Translations under genes and position numbers: made by a program
Assembly (NCBI RefSeq): GCF_016863635.1
Contig: NZ_BOPG01000103.1
Location: forward strand, 1-64,000
Source: Virgisporangium aurantiacum
GTDB lineage: Bacteria; Actinomycetota; Actinomycetes; Mycobacteriales; Micromonosporaceae
DNA length: 64,000 bases
Reading direction: 5' to 3'
The notes under the pieces: generated by a model
The model's input: only the letters and a program-made list of their open reading frames with translations
Told to the model about the DNA's origin: nothing
Databases searched by the model: none
In this document: positions 41,335 through 50,496 of the stretch, piece by piece
How positions within the stretch are numbered: the first letter of the stretch is position 1
Layout of the letters: every line of letters starts with the position of its first letter

Positions 41335-43944
41335 ATGGACCGGACCGAGCTGCGTGCCCTGATGGCCGACTTCACCCAGTGGAGCCGACAGGCCGCGGCC
41401 GTCCAGCGCCGGCACGGCACCGTGCGGGAGGCGGCGGAGGCTGCCGAACGCCTCCTGGAGTCACGCGCCGTCGTTGTTCAGCACGCACGACGCAACGCGT
41501 GGCGGGTGGTGCCGCTGGAGCGCAAGCACAGCTCGGTCGTGCGGCCCCTGCGCGAGCGCGCCGTCCTGCCGACGTTCACCCGCGGCGATCAGGCACTGAT
41601 GCGGCTGTTGACGGTCGAGGTGCCCCGCGCGCGGGCCGACGTGAACGCCGCCCTGGGCCTGCGGCGCTATCTCGCCGGGCCGTGGAAGCGCCAGCGGGCC
41701 GAGGCATCGGCCGCGTTCCTGCGCCGTCAGCACGACGTGTTCGTGGAAACGGGCTGGCCGCAGCGGCTCAAGGAGCTGAGCGAACATACCCTCGACGACG
41801 CCGCCGGCTTCGAGGCGTTGGTCGATCCCACGCTCGGTGTCGTTCCCGAGGACCCGGCCCACAGCCCCGAGGTGATCGAACGGTCCGCGCTCGACGGCCT
41901 GTCCAAGGCGCTGGCAGCCATCGACAGGATCGTGCAGGCCGAGGCGGGGTACCGCGCCGCGGCCAGGGACGCCGCGATCACCGTGCGGCGGGTCGACACG
42001 ATGCGCGTGCTGCGGGAGATGTCGACCGATGCGTTGAAGACAGCGACCCGTGACCGGCTCCGGCTCGGCGGCCTCACCCCGGCCGGCATCCACACCGTCG
42101 CGCAGGTCCTGGCCAACGCCGCCACGCTGTCGACACTGCCGGGCCTCGGCGAGGTGTCGGCGCGACACATCCTCGGCGCGGCGCAGACGTTGCGGCACAC
42201 GACCTTCGAGGAGACGCCGGTACGCATCGACGTCACCCGGCGCACCCCCGAGGTGACCGAACTGCTGCGCTGCCTCGCCGAGTGGGACGCCCGCCGCCGC
42301 ACCAGGGGCGCTGCCGCCGACCTCGAACGCGCGGCCGAACTGGCGCCGATCGTGGCGGGGCTCACCTTCTCCACGACGCATCTGCTGGTGGTTCCGTTGC
42401 GGGAGCTGCCGGTGAGCGAGCTGTGGGAGAGCATCGACGTCGTGCGGCACCGCGCCGAACAGCTGCGCCGCACCAAACCGTCGGGCCACCGGACCCGCGA
42501 CCCCTGGGAAGACTTCCTGGCCCGGCCGGCCGACTACTTCGCGATGCTCTCCGAACTCGGCTTCCTCACCGGCGACGAGGAGGCCACGCACGGCAATCTT
42601 CCCGACGACATCGTTAAGGCGGTGCGTGACCAGCCGCTCAACGGCGAACATCTGAAGGCATCGCTGCGCGGCTATCAGAGCTTCGCGGTGCGTTTCGTCC
42701 TGGTGCAGCGCAAAGTGATCATCGGTGACGAGATGGGCCTCGGCAAGACGTTCGAGGCGATCGCCGTGCTGGCACACCTGCGCAGCCGGGGCGAGAACCG
42801 CTTCGTCGTGGTGTGTCCTGCGGCCGTCGTGACGAACTGGGTGCGCGAGGTGACCAGCAAGTCGACGCTGAGCGCCCACCGGGTGCACGGTGCCGACCGG
42901 GACCACGCGGCCCGCGTCTGGGAAAGCGACGGCGGCGTCGCGGTCACCACGTTCGAGACGCTGGCCGCGTGGCAGCCCGGCCCCAACCTCGCCTGTGTCG
43001 TCGTCGACGAGGCGCACTACATCAAGAACCCGAACGCACAGCGTTCCGTGCGCACCGCCGCCATCGTCGAGCGCGCCGCCCGCGCCGTCCTGCTCACCGG
43101 CACACCGCTGGAGAACAAGGTGTCGGAGTTCCGCAGCCTCGCCTCCTACGTGCGGCCCGACCTGACCGTCGACAGCGAGGGCGCCGCGCTGTCGGCGAAG
43201 GCGTTCCGCCGCCAGATCGCACCGGCGTACCTGCGGCGCAACCAGGAGGACGTGCTGTCCGAGCTGCCGGGGCTGGTGGAGGTCGAGGAGTGGCTGCCAC
43301 TGTCCAAAGAGGACGCCACCGCCTACCGAGCGGCGGTCGACAGCGGGAACTTCATGGAGATGCGTCAGGCGGCGATGCGTCAGGGCGCGAAATCCGAGAA
43401 GTTGCGGCGGCTTGTCGAGCTCGTCCGCGAGGCGGCGGAAAACGAGCGGAAGGTCATTGTCTTCTCCTACTTCCGCAGCATCCTCGATCTGGTGGCGGAA
43501 GCCCTGCCGGGCCCGGTCGTCGGGCCGCTCACCGGTTCGGTCGCCTCCGACGAGCGACAGCGCATGGTGGACGAGTTCTCGGCGGCGCAGCACGGAGCCG
43601 TTCTCGTGGCGCAGATCGTGGCCGGCGGTGTCGGGCTCAATGTCCAGGCCGCGTCGGTGGTCATCATCTGCGAGCCGCAGCTCAAGCCGACCACCGAGGC
43701 GCAGGCGATCGCGCGGGCGCACCGGATGGGTCAGGTGCGTTCGGTACAGGTGCACCGGCTGCTGTCCGAGGACAGTGTCGACCAACGCATCGTCGAACTG
43801 CTGGAGGCCAAGCGGAAGCTGTTCGAGGACTTCGCCCGGGGCAGCGACATCGCCGATGCGGCGCCGGATGCGGTCGACCTGTCCGAGGCGCAGCTGGCCC
43901 GCGAGGTCGTCGCATCGGAACGGAAACGGCTCTTCAGCTCCTGA
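41335..43944 (+). CDS. SNF2-family DEAH helicase-like ATPase
   Basis: An 869-residue ATP-dependent DNA translocase of the SWI2/SNF2 class. The C-terminal half has GDEMGLGKTFEA (Walker A), VVVDEAHYIKN (DEAH box), LLTGTPLENKVSEF, and the helicase C-terminal QIVAGGVGLNVQAASVVI and ARAHRMGQVRSVQVHRL. The N-terminal ~400 residues contain a helix-hairpin-helix-like stretch (LSTLPGLGEVSARHILGA), a DNA-binding element not usual in bacterial SNF2 proteins. ATG 41335 is preferred to GTG 41311. Roles in repair or defence are both known for the class; it has no operon partners here. Confidence 0.88.
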   Translation: MDRTELRALMADFTQWSRQAAAVQRRHGTVREAAEAAERLLESRAVVVQHARRNAWRVVPLERKHSSVVRPLRERAVLPTFTRGDQALMRLLTVEVPRARADVNAALGLRRYLAGPWKRQRAEASAAFLRRQHDVFVETGWPQRLKELSEHTLDDAAGFEALVDPTLGVVPEDPAHSPEVIERSALDGLSKALAAIDRIVQAEAGYRAAARDAAITVRRVDTMRVLREMSTDALKTATRDRLRLGGLTPAGIHTVAQVLANAATLSTLPGLGEVSARHILGAAQTLRHTTFEETPVRIDVTRRTPEVTELLRCLAEWDARRRTRGAAADLERAAELAPIVAGLTFSTTHLLVVPLRELPVSELWESIDVVRHRAEQLRRTKPSGHRTRDPWEDFLARPADYFAMLSELGFLTGDEEATHGNLPDDIVKAVRDQPLNGEHLKASLRGYQSFAVRFVLVQRKVIIGDEMGLGKTFEAIAVLAHLRSRGENRFVVVCPAAVVTNWVREVTSKSTLSAHRVHGADRDHAARVWESDGGVAVTTFETLAAWQPGPNLACVVVDEAHYIKNPNAQRSVRTAAIVERAARAVLLTGTPLENKVSEFRSLASYVRPDLTVDSEGAALSAKAFRRQIAPAYLRRNQEDVLSELPGLVEVEEWLPLSKEDATAYRAAVDSGNFMEMRQAAMRQGAKSEKLRRLVELVREAAENERKVIVFSYFRSILDLVAEALPGPVVGPLTGSVASDERQRMVDEFSAAQHGAVLVAQIVAGGVGLNVQAASVVIICEPQLKPTTEAQAIARAHRMGQVRSVQVHRLLSEDSVDQRIVELLEAKRKLFEDFARGSDIADAAPDAVDLSEAQLAREVVASERKRLFSS

Positions 43945-43968
43945 ACCGGCGGCCCCGCAGAGCTGCGC

Positions 43969-44988
43969 TCATGTCGCGCGGGCCGCCAGAACGGTGTAGG
44001 CGGTGGTAGTGCTGATCTGGTCGACGAGTTGCCAACCGGCTGCGTCGAGCAGGGCAGCGTATTGACTGTTGGTGCGTTCCTTGCCGCCGGTCATGACGAG
44101 CATCGTGATGTCCACGAGCGCCGAGCCGAGGTCGTTCTGAGCGGGGTCGAGGACTCGTTCGACTACGAGCAGCCGGGCGTGCGGCGGCGCCGCTCGGCGG
44201 ATGGTGTGCAGGATGGTCCGGCACTGCTCATCGGTCCAGTCGTGGAGGATGTCTTTGAGAACGTAGGCGTCGGCCTCGGGTGGAGCGTCGGTGAAGAAGT
44301 CACCGGCGACGCTGCGGAGCCGGTCTCCGTCGCCCGCGCCCTGAGTATGGGGCAGACCGGCGACGACATCCGGCCGGTCGAAAACCACGACGCTGGTCTG
44401 CGGGTACGTGTCCAGGATCGCGGTGCCGATGGCGCCGTGACCCCCACCCACGTCGACCACCGCGGTCACATCGTTGAGGCCGAACGCCTCAGCGAGCGTT
44501 GCCGCATCGGTGGCGGACATCGCCGTCATGTTCGCGTTGAAGACGGCGGCCGCGTCCGGGTTGCGACCAAGGAACGGAAACAGCGATTCGTGAAAGACGC
44601 TGTCGAACGCGGTCCGGCCGGTCCGGACCGAGTCCAACAGGTTTCCCCACGGCCGCCACCACCATGGCTGCCCATAGCTCAGTGCCGCGGGCCGCATCGA
44701 ATGGGCGACATCCGAGCGCATCAACACACCCATGGCGGTCAACCGGTAGCTGCCGTCCTCGCCACGGTCAAGGACTCCGAGGAGCCTGAATGGTTCGAGG
44801 AGCCGGTCGAAGGTGGCCGGATCCGCGTCAACCGTCGCCGCCAGCTGCGCCGGATGCATGGGTCCGCCGGCCAGCCGATCGGCCACCCCGAGGGCAGCAA
44901 AGACGTACAGCAGCTGCGTCGCCTGATATCCGCGAAGGAGTCCGGCGAGTCGATCAGCTGACGATCCGCCTTGCGTATCTCCGGACAC
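43969..44988 (-). CDS. Class I O-methyltransferase (family 2)
   Basis: SAM-dependent O-methyltransferase of 339 residues related to plant-type and polyketide tailoring enzymes. The N-terminal dimerisation domain holds LLRGYQATQLLYVFAALGVAD; the catalytic domain has VVDVGGGHGAIGTAIL (motif I), KDILHDWTDEQC and TMLVMTGGKERT near the end, which is the usual region of the acceptor site. The frame stays open to 45306, but GTG 44988 gives a natural N-terminus. Adjacent to a PhyH-like dioxygenase in divergent orientation, a pair that could modify the same metabolite. Confidence 0.82.
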   Translation of the reverse strand: MSGDTQGGSSADRLAGLLRGYQATQLLYVFAALGVADRLAGGPMHPAQLAATVDADPATFDRLLEPFRLLGVLDRGEDGSYRLTAMGVLMRSDVAHSMRPAALSYGQPWWWRPWGNLLDSVRTGRTAFDSVFHESLFPFLGRNPDAAAVFNANMTAMSATDAATLAEAFGLNDVTAVVDVGGGHGAIGTAILDTYPQTSVVVFDRPDVVAGLPHTQGAGDGDRLRSVAGDFFTDAPPEADAYVLKDILHDWTDEQCRTILHTIRRAAPPHARLLVVERVLDPAQNDLGSALVDITMLVMTGGKERTNSQYAALLDAAGWQLVDQISTTTAYTVLAARAT

Positions 44989-45074
44989 GAAGTCATGGTA
45001 AGCGCGGCGCCGCACGACGCCCGCCGGGGATAAAGGCGTTGCGGGACGGTGCGGGCGAGGGCGACTGTCGAAGG

Positions 45075-45854
45075 ATGGGTGCCGAGCTGGTCCAGCGGTT
45101 CGTCGAGGACGGGTTCGTGAAGATCGAGCGTGCGTTCCCGGCGGAGGTCGCCGAGGCGTGCGCCGGCCTGCTGTGGGAGCAGATCGACGCCGACCCTGAG
45201 GACCGGTCGACCTGGACCCGGCCCGTGTACTGGGTCGGTGACATGCCCCAGGAGCCGTTCGCCGTGGCGGCGAACACACCGGTGCTGCACAACGCGTTCG
45301 ACGCACTGCTCGGAGCGAACCGCTGGTCGCCGCGGCAGTCGTTGGGTTCGTTCCCGCTGCGATTCCCGCACCCGGAGGAGCCCGACGACGCCGGCTGGCA
45401 TGTTGAGGGCAGTTATGAACTGCCCGAGGAGACGGGCTGGTGGACCAACGTGCACTCCAGCGGCCGGGCGTTGCTCATGCTGTTCCTGTTCACCGAGGTC
45501 GGTGAGCAGGACGCGCCGACCCGGGTGCGGGTCGGTTCGCATCGGGACGTGCCGGTGGTGCTGCGCCCCTACGGCGACCGGGGGACGTCGATGATGACAC
45601 TCGGGCCGCTGGTGGCCGCCGCGAGCGCGCACCGGCCGGTCGCCCTGGCCACCGGTGCCCCGGGGGACGTGTACCTGTGTCACCCGTTCCTGGTGCACGC
45701 CGCCCAGCCACACCACGGCATCAACCCGCGTTTCATGGCACAGCCACCCCTGTACCCGTCGCTGGCGTTCATGCCGCAGCCGTTCGGCCTGGCCGTCACC
45801 GACGACGAGCCGTCACCCGCCGCCCGGGTCATCCGCGAGGCACTGCGCTGCTAG
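45075..45854 (+). CDS. Phytanoyl-CoA dioxygenase (PhyH)-family protein
   Basis: Fe(II)/2-oxoglutarate dioxygenase-like protein of 259 residues. The jelly-roll core shows GWHVEGSYELP, where H-x-E replaces the common H-x-D iron ligand pair, and HPFLVHAAQPHHGINPRFM with the distal His and the Arg that binds 2-oxoglutarate. The start at ATG 45075 is weakly supported; the upstream frame extends to 44790 across the O-methyltransferase promoter. Substrate unknown. Confidence 0.7.
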   Translation: MGAELVQRFVEDGFVKIERAFPAEVAEACAGLLWEQIDADPEDRSTWTRPVYWVGDMPQEPFAVAANTPVLHNAFDALLGANRWSPRQSLGSFPLRFPHPEEPDDAGWHVEGSYELPEETGWWTNVHSSGRALLMLFLFTEVGEQDAPTRVRVGSHRDVPVVLRPYGDRGTSMMTLGPLVAAASAHRPVALATGAPGDVYLCHPFLVHAAQPHHGINPRFMAQPPLYPSLAFMPQPFGLAVTDDEPSPAARVIREALRC

Positions 45855-46248
45855 CCGGATCGCCAGACATACGGAGCGCGGGGCTCAGGCGGTGTGGTGC
45901 TCGTTCCTCGACCAACCCGGCGAGCCGGCCGTGGGCGCTGTGCCGGCTCAGTTCGACGCCGCGGCCGAGCTCGCGGCGCGGGAGCAACGAAGTCGGCCCC
46001 GCTGATTGACGCTGTCACCGCCAGGTGCGCCTCCGGCCGCAAGGTTTGTCCGGCTATGACGGTTTGGAGTGGTCCCGGTGTCTGGGTTGCGGGGGTCGGG
46101 CGGTATCTTGATTTGGCCTCACCCGTTTGGGTGTTTCTGCTGGCCGCGTGAAAGTTGCTAGCCCGATCAGCGGCTTCGCCGATCAGAATTCTTCCGCCGC
46201 GTCGTCGGTTCTGGTGGCCCTCTCGCACCGGTGGAAGGATTGTTGACC
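45855..46248. other. Non-coding interval with hairpins
   Basis: No gene was found. It includes CACCC-GTTT-GGGTG at about 46122-46135, a short hairpin, and an imperfect palindrome around CGGCTTCGCCG near 46173. These could be remnants of a mobile element or regulatory folds ahead of the sigma-factor gene. A GGAAGG ribosome site precedes the next start. Confidence 0.35.
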
Positions 46249-47256
46249 ATGACCGACGCTAGACCGCTGGGTGCTGACGAGGCCGCGTTCATGGCGGTGG
46301 TCCGCTCAGGCGATTCGGCGCGGTTCGCGCTCATTACGGAGCGCCACCGGCGTGAGCTGCAGGTGCACTGCTACCGGATGCTCGCGAACTACGAGGACGC
46401 CCAGGACCTGACGCAGGAGACGTTCCTGCGAGCGTGGAACAAGCGGGAGTCGTTCAAGGGCCACGCGGCGTTGCGGACCTGGCTGTACCGGATCGCGACG
46501 AACGCCTGCCTCGACTTCCTGGACAAGCGCAACGACCGCACACCCGTACCGTCCGGGCTGGCCGACGTCGGCTCCGAGGTGCTGTACCTGCAGCCGTACC
46601 CCGACCGGATGCTCCCCGAGGACCCGCAGGAATCGGTGGTGGCGCGGGAGACGATCGAGCTGGCGTTCATCGTCGCCGTCCAGCACCTGCCGCCGCGGCA
46701 GCGGGCGGTGTTCATCCTGCGCGACGTCCTCGGCTGGCCGGCGTCGAAGGCCGCCGAGGCCCTCGAGTTGACCGTCGCATCGGTGACCAGCGCGCTGCAG
46801 CGGGCCCGTGTGACGATGCGCGAGCAGTTGCCCGACCGCCGCCTCGACTGGCGGAGACCCGCCACCCACGAGCTGTCGAATGACGAGCGTGGCGTGGTGA
46901 AGTTGTACATCGACGCCCATGAGCGCAACGACCTCGACGGGCTGATGTCCCTGCTGCGCGAGGACCTGCGCTTCGTGATGCTGCCCGAGGCGGGCACCTC
47001 GTCGGTCACGGCCAAGGACGCGGTGGACGGCTGGGTCTCCGGTGGGCTCTTCCAGCCCGGCTACGACGACTGGCGCTGTATCACCACGACGTTCAACCGC
47101 ATGCCCGCCGCCGCGCTGTACCGGCGCACCCCCGACGACCCGCAGTACCGGTTGTTCACCATCGCGGTCCTGCACGTCGTCGACGGGAAGATCGCCGAGC
47201 TCATCGGGTTCGACGCCACCGACAAGCCATGGCTGGACCTGCCCCCGACACTGTGA
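46249..47256 (+). CDS. ECF sigma factor with SnoaL-like C-terminal domain
   Basis: A 335-residue sigma factor. Regions 2 and 4 are in the first ~190 residues (ALITERHRRELQVHCYRML, YEDAQDLTQETFLRAW, LPPRQRAVFILRDVLGWPAS, SVTSALQRARVTM). The remaining ~140 residues are a SnoaL/NTF2-like domain (VVKLYIDAHERNDLDGLMSLL), a fusion seen in the SigG/ECF41-like groups and thought to modulate activity in place of a separate anti-sigma factor. ATG 46249 is chosen over GTG 46231. No anti-sigma gene adjoins it, in agreement with that type. Confidence 0.88.
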   Translation: MTDARPLGADEAAFMAVVRSGDSARFALITERHRRELQVHCYRMLANYEDAQDLTQETFLRAWNKRESFKGHAALRTWLYRIATNACLDFLDKRNDRTPVPSGLADVGSEVLYLQPYPDRMLPEDPQESVVARETIELAFIVAVQHLPPRQRAVFILRDVLGWPASKAAEALELTVASVTSALQRARVTMREQLPDRRLDWRRPATHELSNDERGVVKLYIDAHERNDLDGLMSLLREDLRFVMLPEAGTSSVTAKDAVDGWVSGGLFQPGYDDWRCITTTFNRMPAAALYRRTPDDPQYRLFTIAVLHVVDGKIAELIGFDATDKPWLDLPPTL

Positions 47257-47289
47257 CCAGACAGGTCCCCACCGCCTATTGGCCCGTGC

Positions 47290-47877
47290 TCATCGCCTCG
47301 TCTCGTACCGGGTCATCAGGATGCCGCCGGGAAATGTCCGCGTCTCCACGAGGTTCAGCCTCACCCAGCTGTCCAGCGCGGTGAAGAACGGCGTGCCGCC
47401 GCCCACCAGGACCGGGTAGGTGACCAGCATGTACTCGTCGATCAGCCCGGCCCGCATGGCCGCTGCGGCAAGTGTGGCGCCGACGATGTCCATCGGGCCG
47501 CCGTCCTCGGCCTTGAGCCGGGTCATCTCCGCGACCGCGTCGCCGGTGACCAGGCGGGTGTTCCAGTCGACCTTGTCGAGCGTCGAGGAGAACACCACCT
47601 TCGGCATGTCCCGCCAGCGGCGGGCGAACTCGATCTCCGCCGGTGTGGCGCCAGGTTGCTGGTCGGCGGTCGGCCAGTGGGAACTCATCGCCTCCCACAG
47701 CTTGCGCCCGTACAGCGCCAGGCCGGTCGCCCCCACCCGGTCGGACCACCACTGGAACAGCTCGTCGCTCGACGACGAGTCCGGCCCCTCACCCCCACTC
47801 CAGCCGAGGTCGTCACCGGGCGCGGCGATGTAGCCGTCCAGGGTCACGTTCATGCCGAAGATCAGTTTCCGCATCAT
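47290..47877 (-). CDS. Dihydrofolate reductase / RibD C-terminal family protein
   Basis: A 195-residue protein with the family start KLIFGMNVTLDGYIAAPGD and the NADPH-binding-like GPMDIVGATLAAAAMRAGLID near the middle. Such stand-alone DHFR-like proteins are common in actinomycetes and are usually not essential folate enzymes. Converges with the sigma-factor gene upstream and is well formed. Confidence 0.85.
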   Translation of the reverse strand: MMRKLIFGMNVTLDGYIAAPGDDLGWSGGEGPDSSSSDELFQWWSDRVGATGLALYGRKLWEAMSSHWPTADQQPGATPAEIEFARRWRDMPKVVFSSTLDKVDWNTRLVTGDAVAEMTRLKAEDGGPMDIVGATLAAAAMRAGLIDEYMLVTYPVLVGGGTPFFTALDSWVRLNLVETRTFPGGILMTRYETRR

Positions 47878-48080
47878 GCCAGCCTCTCGTGATTCGATCT
47901 CCTACGTACAGACGGGCACGGCACGGAAACCTAATCGGTGCGCGATCCACGTCCGGGGTTTGCCGGACGTGAAGGGGTTCGGCGGTATCGGGCATTCATC
48001 GATGTCCGATACCGTCGAGCCGCTGGAGGCAAGCACGTGACGCAGTGCCGCATGAGACCACAGGCGCGGCCGTGGTGCTG

Positions 48081-48641
48081 ATGGACCGGCCTACGGGCGA
48101 GGCCGCCGCGCTGTTCGAGGCGCTCTTCGAGGCTCACCACGATGAGATTCACCGGTATGTCGCGAGTCGGCTCAGTCGAACCCTTGCCGACGACCTCGCA
48201 GCCGAGACGTTCCTGGTGGCGTTCCGCACCCGCGGCCGGTACAGCGGCCCGGACGAGCACCGGCGGGCCTGGCTGTTCGGCATCGCCACCAACCTGATCC
48301 GGCGGCATCGCCGTGACGAGATACGCCGCTACCGCGCCCTGGGTCGGGCCGGCGGGCTGGCCGCCGTCGACGACGGTGACCCGGCCGCCACCGACGGCGT
48401 GGTCGACCGCGTCGTGGCGCACGGCGTCCAACGCGCGCTGGCCGAGGCGCTGGGCGCGCTCAAACCCGCCGACCGCGACGTACTGCTGCTCGTCGCCGTC
48501 GCCGACCTCAGCTACGCGGAGGTCGGTGCCGCACTCGGTGTTCCGCCCGGCACCGTCGGGTCCCGGCTCACCCGGGCCCGGAAGTCGGTGCGCAGCGCGC
48601 TGGGAGCCGAACCGAGCATCCACCAACGAGGAGAAGACTGA
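48081..48641 (+). CDS. ECF-type sigma-70 factor
   Basis: A 186-residue sigma factor. Region 2 is FEAHHDEIHRYVASRLSRTL and DDLAAETFLVAFRT; region 4 is LKPADRDVLLLVAVADLSYAE with the HTH VPPGTVGSRLTRARKSV. ATG 48081 is chosen although no ribosome site precedes it, because a 14-codon frame at 48037-48081, itself preceded by GGAGG, stops exactly on that ATG (TGATG), which points to translational coupling; GTG 48045 is an alternative start. It forms an operon with the CU044_5270 gene. Confidence 0.85.
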   Translation: MDRPTGEAAALFEALFEAHHDEIHRYVASRLSRTLADDLAAETFLVAFRTRGRYSGPDEHRRAWLFGIATNLIRRHRRDEIRRYRALGRAGGLAAVDDGDPAATDGVVDRVVAHGVQRALAEALGALKPADRDVLLLVAVADLSYAEVGAALGVPPGTVGSRLTRARKSVRSALGAEPSIHQRGED

Positions 48642-49780
48642 TGGACGACCTGCGAACCCTGCGCCGGGTCCTGCACAGCCCGCCACCGTCCGAGCACGCC
48701 ACCACCAAGGCGCGCGAACTGCTCATTGCGGAGGTCACCGCGTCCGCCGCACCCCGGCGGGCCTTCTCGTTCGGGCGCGGGCGCACACCGTCGTCTCGGA
48801 GGGTCTGGTGGGGCCGCGGCGCCGCGCTCGCCGGCGGCCTGGCGCTCAGCGGCCTCGCGGCGGTGGCCCTCATCGCACCCCACGACCCCGGCGGTACGTC
48901 GCCGCCGGACGCGCGCGAGATGCCGCCGGACGCGCGCGAGATCCTGCTGGCAGCGGCGCAGCACGCCGCGCAGCAGCCGACGACCACCGCAAAGTACTGG
49001 CACGTCCGCAAACTGAGCACGGGCGCCCCGGTCAAGGTCGGCACCGAATCGGCCCCGTACTACGTGGTCCAGCGCCTCATTGACGAGTCGTGGATGTCCC
49101 ATGGCCCAGGCGAAAGGAACTGGAATGGTTTGTTGCGTCTCGGCTACAAGCCGCAAACCGCGGCCGACGAGGAGGCCTGGCGCGCGGCGGGATCGCCGAC
49201 GTCGTGGAAACCGCTACCCGTCCCGACTGACGGCAAGCCGTACTCGCCCGATGAGCGGCTCACCTCCGAGCCAGGCAAACCCGAACTGTACGGGTCCCCG
49301 CCGCGGGTCCCGGGCGCGCCGAGACCGCCTGTGCTGGCGGGGGGAATGAGTCTCGATTGGGACGAGGTTTCCCGGTTGCCGACGGACCCGGCCGCGCTGC
49401 GCACCGAACTGCTGAATCAGATCCGCGCCGGCAGGATATCGTTCCCGAACCCGGAGTCCCGGCTGTTCTCGTCATTGTCCCTGTTGCTGCTCGAGGCGCC
49501 GGCCCCGCCAGCGGTGCGGGCGGCGGCGTTCACGCTGCTGGCCGACGTCCCCGGCGTACGTGTCGTCGGTGAGGTCACCGATGCCGCCGGCCGCACCGGC
49601 ACCGGCATCGAGCTCCGGCGGGATGAGCTTCGGCTTCTGCTGATCGTCGACCCGTCGAAGCACGTTCTCCTGGCGTCCGATCAAATCATGAAGTTGGGCC
49701 CGGACTCATTCGATCACAGTGACGTGGTGCTGACCGCCGAATGGACCGACGCCGAACCGAAGCCGCCGGTGGCGCCCTAG
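48641..49780 (+). CDS. CU044_5270-family membrane protein
   Basis: A 379-residue protein whose ATG shares its A with the sigma stop (TGATG). A basic N-terminal segment (AFSFGRGRTPSSRRVWWGRG) leads into one transmembrane helix (AALAGGLALSGLAAVALIA) and a large external beta-rich domain, the CU044_5270 layout known from actinomycete ECF operons. Proteins of this kind are candidate regulators of the partner sigma factor. Its last codons lie in a 104-bp sequence repeated downstream. Confidence 0.8.
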   Translation: MDDLRTLRRVLHSPPPSEHATTKARELLIAEVTASAAPRRAFSFGRGRTPSSRRVWWGRGAALAGGLALSGLAAVALIAPHDPGGTSPPDAREMPPDAREILLAAAQHAAQQPTTTAKYWHVRKLSTGAPVKVGTESAPYYVVQRLIDESWMSHGPGERNWNGLLRLGYKPQTAADEEAWRAAGSPTSWKPLPVPTDGKPYSPDERLTSEPGKPELYGSPPRVPGAPRPPVLAGGMSLDWDEVSRLPTDPAALRTELLNQIRAGRISFPNPESRLFSSLSLLLLEAPAPPAVRAAAFTLLADVPGVRVVGEVTDAAGRTGTGIELRRDELRLLLIVDPSKHVLLASDQIMKLGPDSFDHSDVVLTAEWTDAEPKPPVAP

Positions 49781-49824
49781 CGAGTCGTCCGGATCGCGGA
49801 CGGCCGCGTGGTCCACACCGTCGA
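49721..49824 (+). repeat. 104-bp direct repeat, copy 1
   Basis: Spans the last 20 codons of the CU044_5270 gene and 44 bases beyond. It matches 50279-50382 at 100 of 104 positions. Confidence 0.9.
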
Positions 49825-50058
49825 ACTGCCCGGCGGCCGCGCCTTCGCCAACATTCAGTTGACGTCCACCGCCGGCCTGCCGAAGGCCGCGAGGAAACAC
49901 GCGTTCTGAGACCGACACGACACAGCCCTGGCTGAGCCGTACCCGATGCCAGCGCCGACGCGGCGCCAAGGCTGGGCCCGGCCGGCCGACATGACGAAGG
50001 ATTCCTCGGAAGGGATGTACAGGATGCTGCCGTTGTACCTGCCCTTGGCGGACCGCCG

Positions 50059-50270
50059 GTGAACAGCGATTGGATGACGACTCCATGGGCCGCGGCCCTG
50101 ATCGTGTTCGCCCTGCCAGTCGCCGCGGTGGCCGCCTGGGGAGTGGTCAACGTCCTCCGGACACGGCGACCGACGCCGACAGGATGCGGCGGCTCGTCGC
50201 GCTCACGGCGAAGCACGGCTTCGAATTCGACTGGAGGGAACGACGTCAGGGCGCTGTGACGCGCGCACCT
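50059..50270 (+). pseudogene. Broken small membrane-protein gene (tentative)
   Basis: A GTG frame begins MNSDWMTTPWAAALIVFALP, a single transmembrane helix, then changes frame near 50160 to read ADRMRRLVALTAKHGFEFDW. The two parts together look like one small membrane protein with a frameshift. It runs into the second copy of the 104-bp repeat. Support is limited to composition. Confidence 0.3.
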
Positions 50271-50278
50271 CGTCGAGC

Positions 50279-50382
50279 GACGTGGTGCTGGCCGCCGAAT
50301 GGACCGACGCCGAACCGAAGCCGCCGGTGGCGCCCTAGCAGGTCGTCCGGATCGCGGACGGCCGCGTGGTTCACACCGTCGA
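50279..50382 (+). repeat. 104-bp direct repeat, copy 2
   Basis: A second copy of the 3' end of the CU044_5270 gene (four mismatches), separated from copy 1 by 454 bases. It includes the same stop codon and flank but is not preceded by the rest of the gene. A product of partial duplication. Confidence 0.9.
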
Positions 50383-50431
50383 TGACGGCACAGCGATGAG
50401 TTCCTGGCCGTAGCCGAGTCTGATGTCTAGA

Positions 50432-50460
50432 TGGGGCGGACCGAGGACGGGCCCGCCCCA
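50432..50460. terminator. Possible terminator hairpin
   Basis: TGGGGCGG pairs with CCGCCCCA across a 13-base loop, 37 bases before the monooxygenase GTG. It would stop transcription coming from the sigma operon. Confidence 0.5.
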
Positions 50461-50496
50461 CACTATTGACACGAATCGGACGAACAAGGGGACGCT

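Noticed and set aside
41461..43785. Long minus-strand frame (774 codons) opposite the SNF2 gene
   Set aside because: Mirror frame of a protein with all helicase motifs; no motif of its own.
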